Positions 1 through 12,924 of a stretch of 64,000 nucleotides of DNA are shown here, piece by piece. The stretch comes from Gnetum montanum (lineage: Eukaryota > Streptophyta > Gnetopsida > Gnetales > Gnetaceae). How positions within the stretch are numbered: position 1 is the stretch's first letter; each line of letters begins with the position of its first letter. The DNA is taken from the NCBI GenBank assembly GCA_015680685.1, contig MNCI01002042.1, positions 664,821 to 728,820 on the forward strand. The letters run 5' to 3'. A program made the translations under genes and the position numbers. The notes beneath the pieces are model-generated. The model saw only the letters and a list, made by a program, of their open reading frames with translations. It made no database searches and was not told the origin of the DNA.

Positions 1-1925
1 CTCTCATAGTCGCTCATCATGGAATGAAACAATGCGGTGTCACTGATCAGAGGAATGGACTTGGTCCTAATCTTGGAACGATAGGTTAATGACACATTAA
101 TCACGCTTTACACGCAGGATTCATTGTGCCCTGGGTCGGTTACCTCATGTCCCAATCTCTACAATCCCTTCTATAGTCCATCTCATCTCGCTGTTCATGT
201 AATTGTAGCTTGTGTCTAGTATAGCGTAGAATTCGTACCTCATTCCGATGATACTTACATGTGTATGTTTTGTGAACCAGTGTGGATTACATTTAACCCT
301 TCTAGTGCCTATGGACATTTTAAGGTGTGGTTACGCAAGGGCATTATAAGGTTGGAACCTGCTTTGGGGAGGACCCACTTGCGTAATTTTTTATAATTTG
401 CACTCATAACACATCTTCCACACACCATCTATTACCCTTAGCGTATTTTCAATGATATTCTTTCCCTTATTACTATCCCTCCGATTCAAACATTCTTATG
501 AACATCACATAGCCTTTTTCTCCCTCTTACCATTTGAGGTCCTTATTGATAAATTCCACACCATCATAATTTTTGTGCCTTTAGAACTAGTTGAACACTC
601 GTCCAGATGTCCTTAGTTTACATCGTTTAATTTCAGAAAAATATTAAAAATTTAGTACATTCTATAAAGTGCCCTAACATCGATAGGTCGCGATATCGCA
701 TCCCAAAAATATATATATACGTGACCCCCCTACGCTACTTAACATCATTTGTAACTGTTCACGCAGGGGAAGTTTTTCAAATTTCTCTCTACGACTCGTG
801 ATTGCGCACCCCTCGCTTTCATATCCATAACTCGCTCATTGGTACTCTAATTTTCATTCTGTTTGAACCTACGTGAACATGGAGTGTTCAACTTAGTCGT
901 GGGGGAGAGGCACACACCTAACTTTGGTAACAACCTTACTAACGATTGGCCTTGTGTGATTGTAGATGGCCCCGAAACGTGGACAACAGCAAGGTCCTAC
1001 TCAAGGTGGGATCAAGCGACCTAGGAGACGTGAAGGACACGTTCCTACTAAACAACATGTAGAGCAGGAGGAAAAATCATTTAGTATCCACCAAGAAGAC
1101 CCTGCCACTTTACAATCAAGGCAGGCAGAAGGAGGAGCTACTGCAACGTCTGAACAGAGATGACATCTCACGTTGCCCCAGGATTGTGTTTAGGCCATCC
1201 ATGAAAGGTCCATATTTACTACATTGATCATGGAATTAAACTTTGGACCTTTTGCAGAATTTTCTCCAAAGGTCGTTACGGATCACCTCAAAGGATCCCC
1301 ATTATGGCCTACCCTCTCTAAAAGTGGTGCTTGGTACTTAGGGGAAACGTACCAATTCTGGCACAACAAAAAACAAGGCACCACGGTTAACATTTGTGGT
1401 GTGACTGTTGATTTCTCTATTCAAGACATTTCGAAAGTATTAAACCTTTCGAATACAAGGCCAAAGGTTGCTCAGAACCAGCTGGACACTTTCAGAACTG
1501 AGCAACTTAATAAACTGTTGACAGAGAATAAAAGGGTGGCAGAAGAAAAAGAGAAGGCTGATTGGGATGCCTCTGTGGCACAAGCACAAACTTACGTGCA
1601 TGCCAAGGCACTCAAGGCCTTACAAGAGGAGAAACTCCAGGCCATACTTCAACGCCATCAAATCCCAAGACCCAGAGCACAAGACAAGGGAAAGGCACCC
1701 ATGGAGAAGCCGCCACCACCAGGAACTACATGAGTTCCACCCAATTTTGTGGCTATAGGATATTCTTTTACCTTCTTTGTGTTGTGTATCACTTTTGTTT
1801 TGATTCCACACTACAACATGAATCCATTCTCGTTAGTCAATAATCCCATACCTATCCACTGTGTCATCAATGGAGCTTATTCTCACTTTAACTCGAGGAT
1901 GAGTTTTCATTTAGTTGTGGGGGTA
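1..1925 (+). mobile_element. 3' internal region of Athila-like element F (5' part lies outside the window)
   Basis: This is the stretch between pol and the 3' LTR of a plus-strand Ty3/gypsy element. It is a diverged copy of 49670-50950 in element A: both start with the same non-coding spacer (1-400), share the block around 340-385 containing GGGAGGACCCACTTGC, then an env-like ORF, then a G-rich polypurine tract (about 1914-1925) directly before an LTR that opens with TGATGAGT. Blocks 400-965 and 1740-1913 are non-coding and show no other recognisable feature. The Athila assignment is inferred from the extra ORF and from the tRNA-Asp-like primer site of the related elements A and B. Confidence 0.75.
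966..1733 (+). pseudogene. Env-like / plant transposon-protein ORF of element F
   Basis: The reading frame opens with a basic segment starting MAPKRGQQQG, is interrupted by an in-frame stop near 1161, and resumes about 1215-1733. The second part has a conserved-looking globular block (LNFGPFAEFSPK, WYLGETYQFWHN) followed by a charged helical stretch rich in K, E, A and Q and a proline-rich tail. Position after pol and before the 3' LTR, and the MAPKR start, match the extra 3' ORF of Athila-type elements, often called env-like although function is unproven. The ATG directly follows an AG that ends a plausible splice acceptor (964-965). A shorter homologue starts at 50334 and a longer minus-strand one at 41855. 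Broken, so not expected to give full-length product. Confidence 0.6.
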
Positions 1926-2259
1926 TGATGAGTCATGAATTTGTTGGCTGCGATATTGCACCCATGATATCGAGTACACCATACCACGTACGCGATATCA
2001 CAACCTAGATGCGATATCGCGTATGCGATATCGCAGCCTACCTCCTCATCTATAAATAAGAGGTAAGCAGATTTAGTAGGGTAGTTTTGGAAGTTTAAGT
2101 TTTCAATATTTTTTCCTCTAAACCCTTTTCTCCCAGTGCATGCCTGCAGTGTGATGATTGTAATTGTACAGCATCCTTATTCGAGTGTGACATACTTGGA
2201 CATGCACATGACCGACAATAAAGATCGAGATTACTTCACCATTGTAGCATCCACTTAGC
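1926..2259 (+). repeat. 3' LTR of element F, left part (split by element E)
   Basis: Begins TGATGAGT after the polypurine tract, as do the LTRs of element A. U3 carries several copies of the palindrome GCGATATCGC (about 1945-2035) just upstream of a TATA box (TATAAATA, 2051-2058). The LTR is cut after CACTTAGC and resumes at 21410. Compared with the LTR of A at 43999-44801, about 335 bases are here and about 515 on the other side of the insertion. Confidence 0.85.
2255..2259. repeat. Target site duplication of element E (left), TTAGC
   Basis: TTAGC flanks the left LTR here and the right LTR at 21405-21409. A 5-bp duplication is the expected size for a Ty3/gypsy integrase. Confidence 0.85.
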
Positions 2260-3955
2260 TAAAACACCACTAATTTAGACCTAACACTTTGAAACAAGAA
2301 CAACCCAGAGCCCTTCTGGCTTTTGGAAGACGAAATTTAGCTAAGGCATGGAACTCACGCCTAGCTTGCTTGAGCCAACTTGCTCACGCTATCAAGCTAG
2401 CTCGCCCTCAGTGTGAGTAACTCCGATAGCTTCAAAATCAAGTTAAAGATGGTCCAATATGAAGGTGAAAGCCATCCTGAAGGGCCACTGATGTCAACTC
2501 CAAGATTCAACATCCACAGATTCAAATTTCAACATCAAAAGGTGTAAATTTCCTCACTCATGTTGTCACTCACACTCGCAGTGTGAGTGGAGCATGAGAA
2601 ACTTTCAGAGCCCAAAACTAAGTTGACACGATATGATTCCCAACATCCAATTCATCCTCGGAGTTCATCATTGACAAAATTCAAGTTCCAGCCTCCAGAA
2701 TTCCAGATTCCAGTTCAAAATTACAAGTTTTTATAGCTCATGTTATGGTCACACTGCACTCACATGGGCAGGGTGAGTCCAGCATGAGCTAGCCAAAATG
2801 GTCCAAAACAGGGTACATCAAGCTCAATTTTTGATTTTCGGATCATTCCTAAGGTCAGCCACATAGTCAGGCAGCAATTGCACTCAAGAAATAGGCTTCA
2901 AAATCAAAATTTGGTGGAAAATACGCCATTCTAGCTCACTCACGCTGAAGTCATGCTGGCAGCGTGAGTGTAGCGTGAGCACGTTGGGGACACGCTAGAC
3001 AAAAATCAACTCATGCTGGAAGTCCTGATTAGGTAAAAATGCTTCAAATAGCCACAAAGCCACTCAAATTGACATCCTACAGTGGTCAATTCAGAGATTT
3101 AGAAGTTTCAAGTGAGCCAGAGTCAATTTCTCTTGTTGTACATTATCATTTCATTGTAAATTTTCATCATTTGTGAGCTTGTCAGGCTCTTACGCTCTAA
3201 ATTATATGTGCTTCCATGAGCGTAAGCTAGCTTGAGTAAGTTATCACACATTGTAAAATACAATGCACTTGGTCAAGAATTTAGCTTGCTCACACACGTC
3301 CAACTCACACACAGTTGGCCATCGGACACGTGTAACACGATCTGTTTTCCTCTCATCTCTCAGCCATTGATTCCATCCATGAATTCCGTACTCGAACCTG
3401 GACAAACCTTATAAATACCCTGTCAATTCACATAAACGAGGTTGGAAATTTTGGAGGTTGAAGGCTTAGGAAGCACTAACCAGTGACTTTGGACACTTAG
3501 ACATACTTGAATCCTAGCATTCGAGCACTTCTGAAACACATCACCTCAGGGCTTGGCACTTGCCTTGCCATCTACACGTGCAGCTACGCTTTGAACAATG
3601 CACACCCTTTCTAAGCAATACAATACAATTCATTTTGCCAGCCATTATATTGTTTACTCTGTTTACATTCAGTTTACGTTTTGTCTATTATACTGTTTTG
3701 TATACGCTCTATTTGCATTTTGTACATTATTGTTTACATTTCGCATATCATTAGTTACGATAACCCCAGCGCAAACCATAGTTTACGCTTGAGGAAGTCC
3801 TTGGTAGATTTTCGTGCAGACCATCCAAGGCATTCTGCCTTCATTTCCTTTTCCAACTTGCCCTTAGGTGAAGGCAGGGTTAGCTGTGTCTGCCCGACGA
3901 TCTTTCAGTGTTTGTTTTCCCTTCTAGCCTTACATCGACAATTTAGGTCAGTACA
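2260..3955 (+). repeat. 5' LTR of element E
   Basis: Starts TAAAACACC, where the 3' copy has the canonical TGAAACACC (one G to A change), and ends GTACA. A TATA box (TATAAATA, 3410-3417) marks the promoter. The first 1.1 kb is peppered with the word CTCACGCTG and its reverse complement. No genuine gene lies in it; short ORFs near 3232-3960 are chance frames repeated in the other LTR. Confidence 0.9.
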
Positions 3956-3960
3956 GTAAA

Positions 3961-3978
3961 TTGGTGCTAGAAGGATGG
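3961..3978 (+). other. Candidate primer binding site of element E
   Basis: TTGGTGCTAGAAGGATGG lies 5 bases after the LTR end, in the normal position for minus-strand primer binding. I cannot match it confidently to a tRNA 3' end from memory. A comparison with plant tRNA 3' ends would settle it. Confidence 0.45.
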
Positions 3979-4129
3979 CACCTGCAAAAATTCTTACGTT
4001 AATCAAGACTACAAGCCCGCGAAACTCTATAACTCCACCATTAGAACCCAAAATGGTGTACACGCACTAGTTAAACAAGCTGTGTCATAGATACTTTGCC
4101 AAAGTAATGTTCCACCACCACCACCAATC

Positions 4130-4440
4130 GATCATAGCGAGCTTCTCTCACCACTTACCCAGCTTGTCCAGCTTGCTTACACACACCAGCTTGACTTACC
4201 CATTATGTCCCTAGATACCTCACGCTACAGCTACTCATGCTGCAGTTGCTCACGCTGTTACCCAGTCACGCTGTAGTTGCTCACACTGTCAGCTAGTCAT
4301 GCTGCAGTTAACTCACGCTGCAGTTGCTCACGCTGTTACCCAGTCATGCTGTAGTTTCTCACGCTGTTCCCTAGTCACGTTGTAGTTGCTCACGCTCAAC
4401 TCATCTAGCCCAGCTTACTTACACTCACTATGGAATCCTC
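4130..4440 (+). repeat. Cluster of CTCACGCTG-type words in the leader of element E
   Basis: At least ten near-copies of CTCACGCTG separated by CAGTTG, CAGTCA or TAGTTG occur in about 200 bases. The same word recurs in the LTRs and in 12925-13620 and 13995-14090. The untranslated leader 3979-4786 otherwise shows no feature. Confidence 0.7.
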
Positions 4441-4786
4441 CCAGATTAACCCAATGACACTGCTGATCTCTAACTTTGGGGCTAAAACCTCGAAACCTAT
4501 GACTACTATGGAATCCATAACTATTATTGAATAGATAAACCCCTAAGGCCCTACACGCTAGTCACTCAGGCTATAGGGAAAAGACCCTACTTATGCAACT
4601 CTTACACCCGAACAGTATAACTTCATCTGTGTCAAAATCCAAGCCAACCTGCTTGTCGATCGTGTAGAGAGGGAAGCGAAGCGAGACTATGAACTCATTT
4701 ATAAAGGAGGTCGTGAGTTTATCCCCTTAGCATTTGATATAATTCCTCTTTCCGAACACCATCATAGACTCATATCCTAGCTTCTC

Positions 4787-6730
4787 ATGGCAAGAAGTCA
4801 AGCCTTACAGCCACCTCCAATAGAGCCTCAAAGTGGAGATGAGGAAGATGAATTTGTAGCCCAATCTAAACATGGGGATTCATACCATATTGTTAGTCCC
4901 CATGCCCATGAAAACCCATTATTCCACCCTTTCCTGGAAGAAACCGTGCTTCCTCTTTCATCTGCAAACACTCAAGCACCATTTTCCCGACAAGAAGTAC
5001 CTGCTTCCATTTCCATCTTCTCCGTGGTCAACATTCAATCTGATACATCCACTTCCATCATACCTCCACAAGTATAGTCCCAAAAAATCCCTCCCCAAAC
5101 TAATGCAGGATTGACCTTTCGACTCAAGTGATTAGGATGCCATCGGTCATACCAGCTTCCATGTCCACCCATTACATACCTCAAGTGCAAATCCATGGAG
5201 CACCATTGCTTACTTCAACCCAACATGTTCAGGGTGTCACTTCACAACATGTGGCCGGGCAGTGGGTTACACTAGCTGTACAGCAAAACCTGTCTACTCA
5301 CTACAGCGTACCACACCTCGTAGTCTTAGCCTCAAATTTTGTTCCACCATAACAAACGACAGCCCAACAATCTCTCTTTCCACAAACGATGCAACAATCG
5401 AATCATTATCAACCACCACCAACTTAAACCACTGGTTTACCTACCATCCAAGAGTGGGCAGACACAAAAAGAATGATGCACTCATTAGCAAAAGAATTAA
5501 AGTGCCTCAAAACTGTAAACACCGAGGAAGTCAAGGTACTGGAATTCTATCAAGATGATCCAATCAACCCCTCAGTTCCACCGTTAACCTTGCCAAAGGG
5601 AGTCTCACTACCCCAGTTAACCAAGTACAATGGAGAGGGAGACCTAAATGCTCACTTAGTAACGTTTGGAACAAAATGTCTATTGCTTCAGGCATGGCCC
5701 CATGTAATCCTGCATGTGTTTGCTATGTCCTTAACCGAAAAAGCCTTAGACTGGTACCGAGCTCTACCCTGTAACTTCATATCCTCTCTAGAGGATTTGT
5801 TACATCAATTCATTACTCGCTTCAAGTATAATCTAAAGCCTAAAGCCACACTGGATAGCTTGATTCAGATTAAACAGGCGCCATTATAGCCAGCACAGAA
5901 ATTTATCCAGAGGTGGAGCGTAGCCTTAAACGAACTTCACGAGCCCATCCCCGAAACATATCTACCTACCATCCTTAAAGCAGTCGTGAATGACTTTATT
6001 AAATCAAAACTTTATTATTTGAAAGCCCGTACCTTGAGCCAAGCATTTGTGCAAATTAAGGACATAGAGGAGGCGACACAAAGAAGCAATGACCCAGCTT
6101 ACCCGACCTTTAGAAGTCAACATACGAGGAAAGATAAATCCAAAATGACGGTAGTAGCGGTAGCAGAGACAGCCTGACCTAACCATCTAGGAAAAAAGGA
6201 AAAACAAACCGCCACCCCAAACGGCCATGAGAGAAACGCACCCATGCCTACACGCGAATCTTCATCAAATAGAAACACCAACATGGGTCATGCCCATACA
6301 TTTGAAAGAAAAGACCTTGCTCAATATACACCCTTGCCTATGAAGCCTTCACAATTGCTTGATCAACTTCTAAAGGCCAGGCTAATCTAGCATAAACAAA
6401 TGTCTCCTGCTGCCTTTCAAAAACATGATCGATTTTGTGAGTTGGCTAAGAACCCAGCTCTAGCAACAGCTAATGAGCCCCCCATTCCAAGAGGTTTTAG
6501 GTTGGACAGATTTTACGAATATCACCAATGGTGTGGCCATGGAACTGATTACTGTTTCACCCTAAAATAGGATATCCAACGCATGATTGACAGAGGTGAA
6601 ATAGTATTCAACGAGGAAAACCCGGTGAGACCCCAAAACCAACCCATGGGGGTCTACAAGGATCCTCTCAATACCAATGACGCACCATATGTGATTAACA
6701 CTATCCATGTGGAGAACAAACAAGACATCC
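4787..6730 (+). pseudogene. gag of element E (broken)
   Basis: Capsid-type gag of a Tat-lineage element. An N-terminal acidic, proline-containing segment (MARSQALQPPP, 4787-5077) is followed by the retrotransposon gag core (5473-5889 and on to 6177), with typical LPQLTKYNGEGD, KALDWYRAL and LEDLLHQFITRF blocks. Near 6490-6600 comes the zinc-finger-like block FYEYHQWCGHGTDYC, which in Tat elements joins gag to protease. Stops occur near 5077, 5350, 5889 and 6177, with frame changes. It should package element RNA if intact, but it cannot be made as one protein here. Confidence 0.75.
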
Positions 6731-7329
6731 TATGAAAACCTTTTGTGATTCGTAGGCCTTCGAGAAATACACCTACCCGAACATCTCCTCAAATCCCTTT
6801 CGTCACACCCACGTTCATTGCACCACAAAAACCATTTGTCATCTGTGTATCGCCTTCTGTTGCAACAACAACCACACCATCTAAAAATTGGCCCACTCCC
6901 TTTGTGATCCGAGTGCTAAAACACCCCAACACGTAACCCACTTCCATTCCCCCACGACCCCTGTGAGAACGTCTTGTTGATAGGATAACAAGAGAGCGCC
7001 TAGAAAGAGAACACCATGAGCACAAATTAGGATCACCAAAGCCCACTCCACTAAATGTTGTTCCCATGGTCTTGCCTACTAATGAGCCTAGGATGAGTCA
7101 TCAAAATAAGGATAATGTCATGGGTTGTGTCTCGAACCTGGCGTCCTCAGTTACCAACTCAAAAATTCCTCCGCGATAAATACAAATGATGGGTCAAATG
7201 GACCAAATCTCCACAGACATGGGTCCCCCAAATGGTAAAGACCTAGTGAGCATGTTGACCCAGGTCACACAAGCCTTGAAACAAAAGAATACTTCTTTAA
7301 GCCTGTATGATCTAGTAATGACTTCAACT

Positions 7330-8163
7330 GTACATTAGGAAGCACTCGTGCGTATGTTGACTTCGATCCCTGTTAGTGAGGACCTTCCTGTAGACGAGCC
7401 GTCTATTTATGCGATACTGTCCCCACAACCCCAAGAGTCAAAGACCACATCCCTAGATTTTCATGCTAATGACATTAAGCTAGATGAGAAAATAGGAGAA
7501 GTAACCACAACCCCTATGTTCATAATGATACAGGTTAATCATTTCAAGATACGTAGGGTGCATGTCGATGACGGTGCAGCGACAAGCGTAATACCTTTTC
7601 CCGTCATCAAAAAACTGGGACTTACTGAACAAATATAGCCCATGACAACTTCTTTTTTGAAATCCTTCAGTGGTTCCCGTGTTGTGATGAAAGGTATGGT
7701 TACCTTGGATTTCATAGCCGGGGAACAATTCCCCACATTAATTGAATTTGTAGCGGTTGATGAAATGCCAGGGTTTAACCTGATTCTAGGACATCCTTGG
7801 CTAGCTCGACTTAGAGCTGTATCTTCACCAATCCATCAAGAGATCCACCTACCTTATGAGGGTGGTGAGATCATCATACATGGGGATACGATGACATCAC
7901 TTACTTCCTCACACTCAGGAACGGATCAAGGGTCAGAAATTGAGTTTTTTGACCCTAATCAAGGAACCATGAGCATACTTCAAGACATGAACCCAACGTT
8001 AAGTCATGGTCCTACTAAAACTGAGGAAGCACTTGATAACAAAAACATAGGAACCATTCCCACTAACGTCTCTTGGTCAGAATTACCCTTTGATATCACT
8101 AGTGAGGGGCAAGGTGAGTATAAAATCATGCCTACATGCCCTATCCCTCACGTCAAATTATGA
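7330..8163 (+). pseudogene. Retropepsin-like aspartic protease of element E
   Basis: Two same-frame blocks (7348-7638 and 7642-8163) are separated by a single TAG. The active-site loop reads VDDGAATSVIPF (D-D-G-A in place of the usual D-S/T-G-A) and the C-terminal conserved block reads NLILGHPWLARL. Length and order match the protease of Tat/Ogre pol. A strong 5' splice site (CAAG followed by GTGAGTAT, GT at 8114-8115) lies inside the last codons, consistent with the protease to RT intron known from Ogre elements. Confidence 0.8.
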
Positions 8164-8189
8164 AGGATTAAAAGGCAACTCAATGGTTA

Positions 8190-8330
8190 GGGCGAACTAC
8201 CCACCATCGTCCGAAATGATAATGAACTGCCAAATGTCCAGAATGACGTTAAACTACCAATCGTCCGGTACGACGTAAAATTGCCAGCGAAGGTCCGCAA
8301 TGATGTTAAACTAGCCACGATCAGAAATGG
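8190..8330 (+). repeat. Degenerate minisatellite, roughly 34-bp period, copy 1
   Basis: Four to five units of the form GTCCGxxATGACGTTAAACTACCA follow each other directly after protease. The same unit recurs at 14485-14550 and 18160-18540, so it brackets the spacer and also fills the 3' untranslated region. Confidence 0.6.
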
Positions 8331-8605
8331 CTGGTTTCTCTTTAAAGCTCCCTAAAATTGTTATCGCCTTCGGCCCACTATGGCATAAAACTGGTAATCC
8401 TTCTTTCTCTAACAATAGATGTGACATTCCATCATGACTTTAAATTGATGTACCCAGCCCAAAATGGCTTTAAACTAGAGTTAGCAAGTTTTAGATTCGT
8501 GAACTCTCGTTATGTTACGTTGAATTTTCGTTTACAAGTTACAAGTCACAATTTCAATTCATGCCTTCTCATTACTTAATTTATGTTACAAATGTTGATT
8601 TACGT

Positions 8606-8611
8606 TTTATT
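8606..8611 (-). terminator. Candidate poly(A) signal of the antisense gene
   Basis: AATAAA on the minus strand, about 230 bases downstream of the antisense stop codon at 8841-8843. Position is plausible but the hexamer is common in AT-rich DNA. The 8340-8840 stretch shows nothing else. Confidence 0.3.
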
Positions 8612-11600
8612 CCCCCATTTTACATTTAGCTATGTGCATATGTTCACGACAATACTTGAGAAAACAAATAAAAAGAGAAAACATATAAAATAAAAAAAAT
8701 GATACGTCAACATGGTAGTAAAATTCCAACACGTTATGTCATAATTAGATCCATATTATTACACTTTTCAACCATACATTTCCATCAAAACATCCAAAAA
8801 TCCAAAACATTTAATAGCTAAAATTCAATTAACAATAAGCTCATGGAGGGGGCTGGTCCCCAAGATCCTCTTCATCATCCAGTCTCGCTCTACTGGGGCC
8901 AGCTCCATCATTAACATGTCCCTATAACAGGCCTAAAAAACAAAAAAAAAATAGGTAAGAGTAGTAAAGAAAATCATAAATACAAAACTAAGAAAAACAG
9001 TAACACTAACAATGAAAACAGTAAAACCATACAAAAATAAATGCCACAATAAAACACTCACAAGTAAGGAGGGCCCTACGTTGGCCTCCAAATGCCATAG
9101 AATCTTCTCCTTGGGCACATTTGCCCAATCCTCATCTAGGCCAAGATCAACACCAGCCAAGGTTTTACCCTTGTCCATCGAAGTCCAGGTAGGATGCTTG
9201 AGAGAAAACATGCCTATCGAAGCTTCCCTGGAGGCAGTAGTAACGATTCTCTCGGGAGATCTCTCCACCTCTGTGCACTCGACGAACCTATCATAAGCAA
9301 ACCACAAGCCTAACCCATCGATGAACATCTCCATCCGACGATGTTCAATTGACTCCTCCTTTAACCATTTCTTATACTGATGCTTATGGTCCTTTTGGTC
9401 TTGGCCCCATTTCTGTACTTTAGCAGCAAAGGATTTCCAGTCGTGACATTTCCTATTTAGCAAATCCATCTATGCTCTTTGTTCTATTAAATTCCATGTC
9501 GCCTACACTTTTCTGTTCAAGATCGTCCAGTAACGTGCGTAGGTGATTTCAGATGTGCGCCAAGTGTTATCACTAGACAGCCTAGCAGGGAAGAATCATA
9601 ACAGGATTGGAGATCCCTCTTCTCCTCTCTTTCCTTCGCTAGTGCTTCCTTCAATGAATGCACCTCGTCCCATAGATATTCAACTGAACGCCTACAAGTC
9701 CAAAGCGACTTAGTGTTTTGTACGATGCAACTAGAAACTACATCGTAAAACTTCCTAGGGACTTGCTCAATATTCCCTAGCAATTCAGGGAGGGCATCAA
9801 TATGAGTAGCCTCAGAAGGATCCCACTAGAGCTTAGCACCTGTAGGTGTAAGTACTGCACACATGAATTAGCTATAATCAACAATGAATGCAAAGAAACA
9901 CAAATAAAAACCAGACACTTAGCATAACATGTAACATACACATACCTAGTTCTGGATGAGCTTCTTTTAGGTGAGCGACCACATCATTAACGATGCCCGT
10001 AACAAAATCCATTTTGCTAGGCATCATAGGCCATGGCCTTAGCTGGTCAGTTGATGTGAGACAAGTAGGGGAGGTCACCTCAATCGGAACCTATGATCCT
10101 GACGTTGCTGCTCGGGATGTATGTGCCTCAGAAATCTCATCATCTACCTCTGATTCTAAAGATAATCAAGAACAACACATGAAAATTAAAGGATACAAGA
10201 TAGGGATTGAGCTAAAAGAAACATACCAAAAGGCCCTTTGCTGTTTAGCTTGGGTGGATCACCAAGCTGCAAAGATCCATCAGAGAAACCATCGAAGACA
10301 TCTCTTTCATCACTGGAATGCCTAAGTGCATCCAAAGCTTCTGCAAGCTTCATCCCCTTTTGCTTGTCACATCTTCCTCTTGTGGGGTAGGATGTTCTTC
10401 TTCCTCTTCGTCCTCTTCTTCCTCTTCTCTTCCTTCTTCCTTTGGCCTTGTCATGACTGCTTCTGGCTCAACCATCGGGGCCATGATCTCTCTCTCCCTC
10501 TCAGGACTTTCCTTTGAATAACACCAAAATCCTAGAGTTAGTATGACACAGCACATATGTATGTTTAGTAACATATAATCCAAAACAACAAATGAAAAGT
10601 AAATATATAACATAAACTACTTACCCTCCATTGGCAGTACAAACAAAATCTTCTTTGCTTTTGGTGGTATCACATCTGGAGCAAGCTCCCTTGGGCATTT
10701 TTTCCTCTTCACCTTTGTCTTGGACTTCCCAACAGTCTCACCAATCAAACATTCAACCCTTTTAATAGACGTGCACAGCCTAGGCAGTTCCAATCTCAAG
10801 CTATCATGGGAATGATGGTAATGGCTAGCCGCACCTCCAGTTGTAACTGATACTGATTCCTCAATGTCTTTCAGTGGGTCCTAGGATCTAGTGGTGCTAA
10901 ACAAATGGTGGATCCAAGGGTGGGACAGTTGTGAATGATCCCTCAAAATGTAGCGGTTATCATCATAAACTACTAGGAACTTAGTAAACCTACATAGGTA
11001 CCCTGTGAAAAAAGCAAATGTAAAATTGGATTTGGCATGGAAGTTTGAACATAACCTAATCATATCTCCATGAAAACTAGATCCAAGAAACTGTGCCCAG
11101 TTATAGCGCATGCCCATCTCTAAAACTGCACATATCACACGCGTGGACTCAATCCCAAGGTTTCTTCCTTGAGAAAGAGATTTGGGGAGTGCCCGTGCCC
11201 AGAAGAGAGGATACAGGAAGTTCATATCCATTGAATGGGTATCATCTCACATGGCAAAGCCCTTAGGACCTTGAGACATGCCTAACCACTACTCAAGCTC
11301 TCTTATGACCTATCCTTCTTTAGTTGCTTTATCTATGGTCACCATGGCACCATCCATAGGCATGCCAAAAAGATTAGAAAAGAACTTGGTGGTCAGGTGG
11401 AAAGATACCTTGACTTCTCAAACCCGTGTGGTAAAATGGGAAGCATCATCACTGAAAGAATCAACACTGGTGACCATCTCAGTAGCTGGAATGCTAGGAG
11501 TCAAAGCTATGAACAAGTCCATCAGACCTGCCAGGGTAAGATGACTGATGATCAAATCAGAAGCTTTCTTCTGCAACCATTTTTGTGATTACTCTACCTC

Positions 11601-11657
11601 CCCATATTTTGTAAAAAGTGTGGCCTTAGTACGCCTTGTTATAATGGTAACTTCTTT

Positions 11658-11677
11658 GGGGGGGGGGGGGGGGGGGG
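11658..11677 (+). repeat. Run of 20 G
   Basis: An uninterrupted homopolymer of 20 G. On the minus strand it is poly-C lying six bases inside the exon that begins at 11684, so it would encode prolines and is prone to slippage. Confidence 0.95.
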
Positions 11678-12924
11678 ATGACTGCTGTAAAAAGAAAAAT
11701 ATAGAGCAAAGAGTTAGAAAAAGAACATGATACATGATGATGCAACAAAAAGGAAAATGGAGTCTAGAGTATGATCATTTACCATCTATGAATGGTGTAG
11801 GTGGGTTAGGTGCAGGATCAATCCTATAAGGGAAAATTGGCCCATTAGAAGACCAATCCTTATGTAACCAACTGTGAACTTGGCAGTTCTCAAAGGCTCT
11901 TGAAAACTACCTATGGTAGTCAACAATAGCCACCTTTGTCTAGTCCAGTACCGTGGTACAAAGAATGGGGCCCGCCATGAATATCTCTAACGTTGTGCAT
12001 GCTAAGGCAAGCCCACCATCATTATCGTGCATCCCATTCTCATCAAAACGAGGCCTACATAGGAAAAGAATATTGATGTATAGACAATGATGTAAAATTT
12101 AGAAAATCAAAATTTAAGCAAGAAACAAGAAAGCATACATGTCCATCTTATATATTGTCCCAGGTGGGTTCTAGAATAGAGTGTGCACACGGAAGGCTAG
12201 AAAGAGTGTGTTGTTGCTGTTATAATGACTACAAGTAGGTAGCCCCCACACATGAGTCAAGGGATGAGTAAATCTAGGACCCTCAACAGGGCCTCCCTTA
12301 ACCTTAAAAAGTCCCTCATCGATATCAGTAATAAAGGTAAGCATGCCTTGTGTAGACCTAGGCAATACTGTCTCTATGATATCACAAGCCAACTATTCAC
12401 TCAGGTGAGATCATATAACCACACTAAAATTTCGCAAGATAAGTGACAAAAATGAAATGACATCGAGATGAAACCATATCACATGGGGCCTAATGCGCAT
12501 GTCATAGGGAGGTGTGTCCGGTCCAAAGGGGCCAAACCAAGCAAGTACGCCAACAAGCTCAACTACGAAAAGAGAAGGTTTAGGTCCCCTGCATACAGCC
12601 AAAACATTAGGTAAGTGAAGAATTTAAGTGCTAACAATAGGGAAAAATCACATAAACAAATACTTTAAATGCACAGCTCCACCCCATGAGACAAGGACAC
12701 CAATGTCCATTTAGTGTATCTGATGCTCATTGGGGTGCATTGAAATCCATTTCACAGTAAATCCACACACAAGTATAGAACATGAACATGAACACTCACT
12801 AAAACAATGTTTAAAGCATTAGTCTCAAGAAAATAATAAACGATATAAACATAAAAATCAGCAAATGACAAACATCTTGGCAAGCACTTTATATTTTCGT
12901 GCCTCAACAAAAAGGGAGCCTGGA

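Noticed and set aside
3232-3960. Short plus-strand frames repeated at 20682-21376
   Set aside because: They repeat only because they lie in the two LTRs of element E; they contain low-complexity Phe/Tyr/Leu runs and overlap the TATA box and R region.
8933-9469. Long minus-strand frame read on its own as a hypothetical protein
   Set aside because: It is an exon (part of 9062-9854) of the antisense gene running on into an intron; its C-terminal hydrophobic tail is intron sequence.
10318-10521. Plus-strand serine-rich frame
   Set aside because: It is the complement of the acidic Glu-rich exon of the antisense gene; the Ser run is a mirror of GAA/GAG codons.
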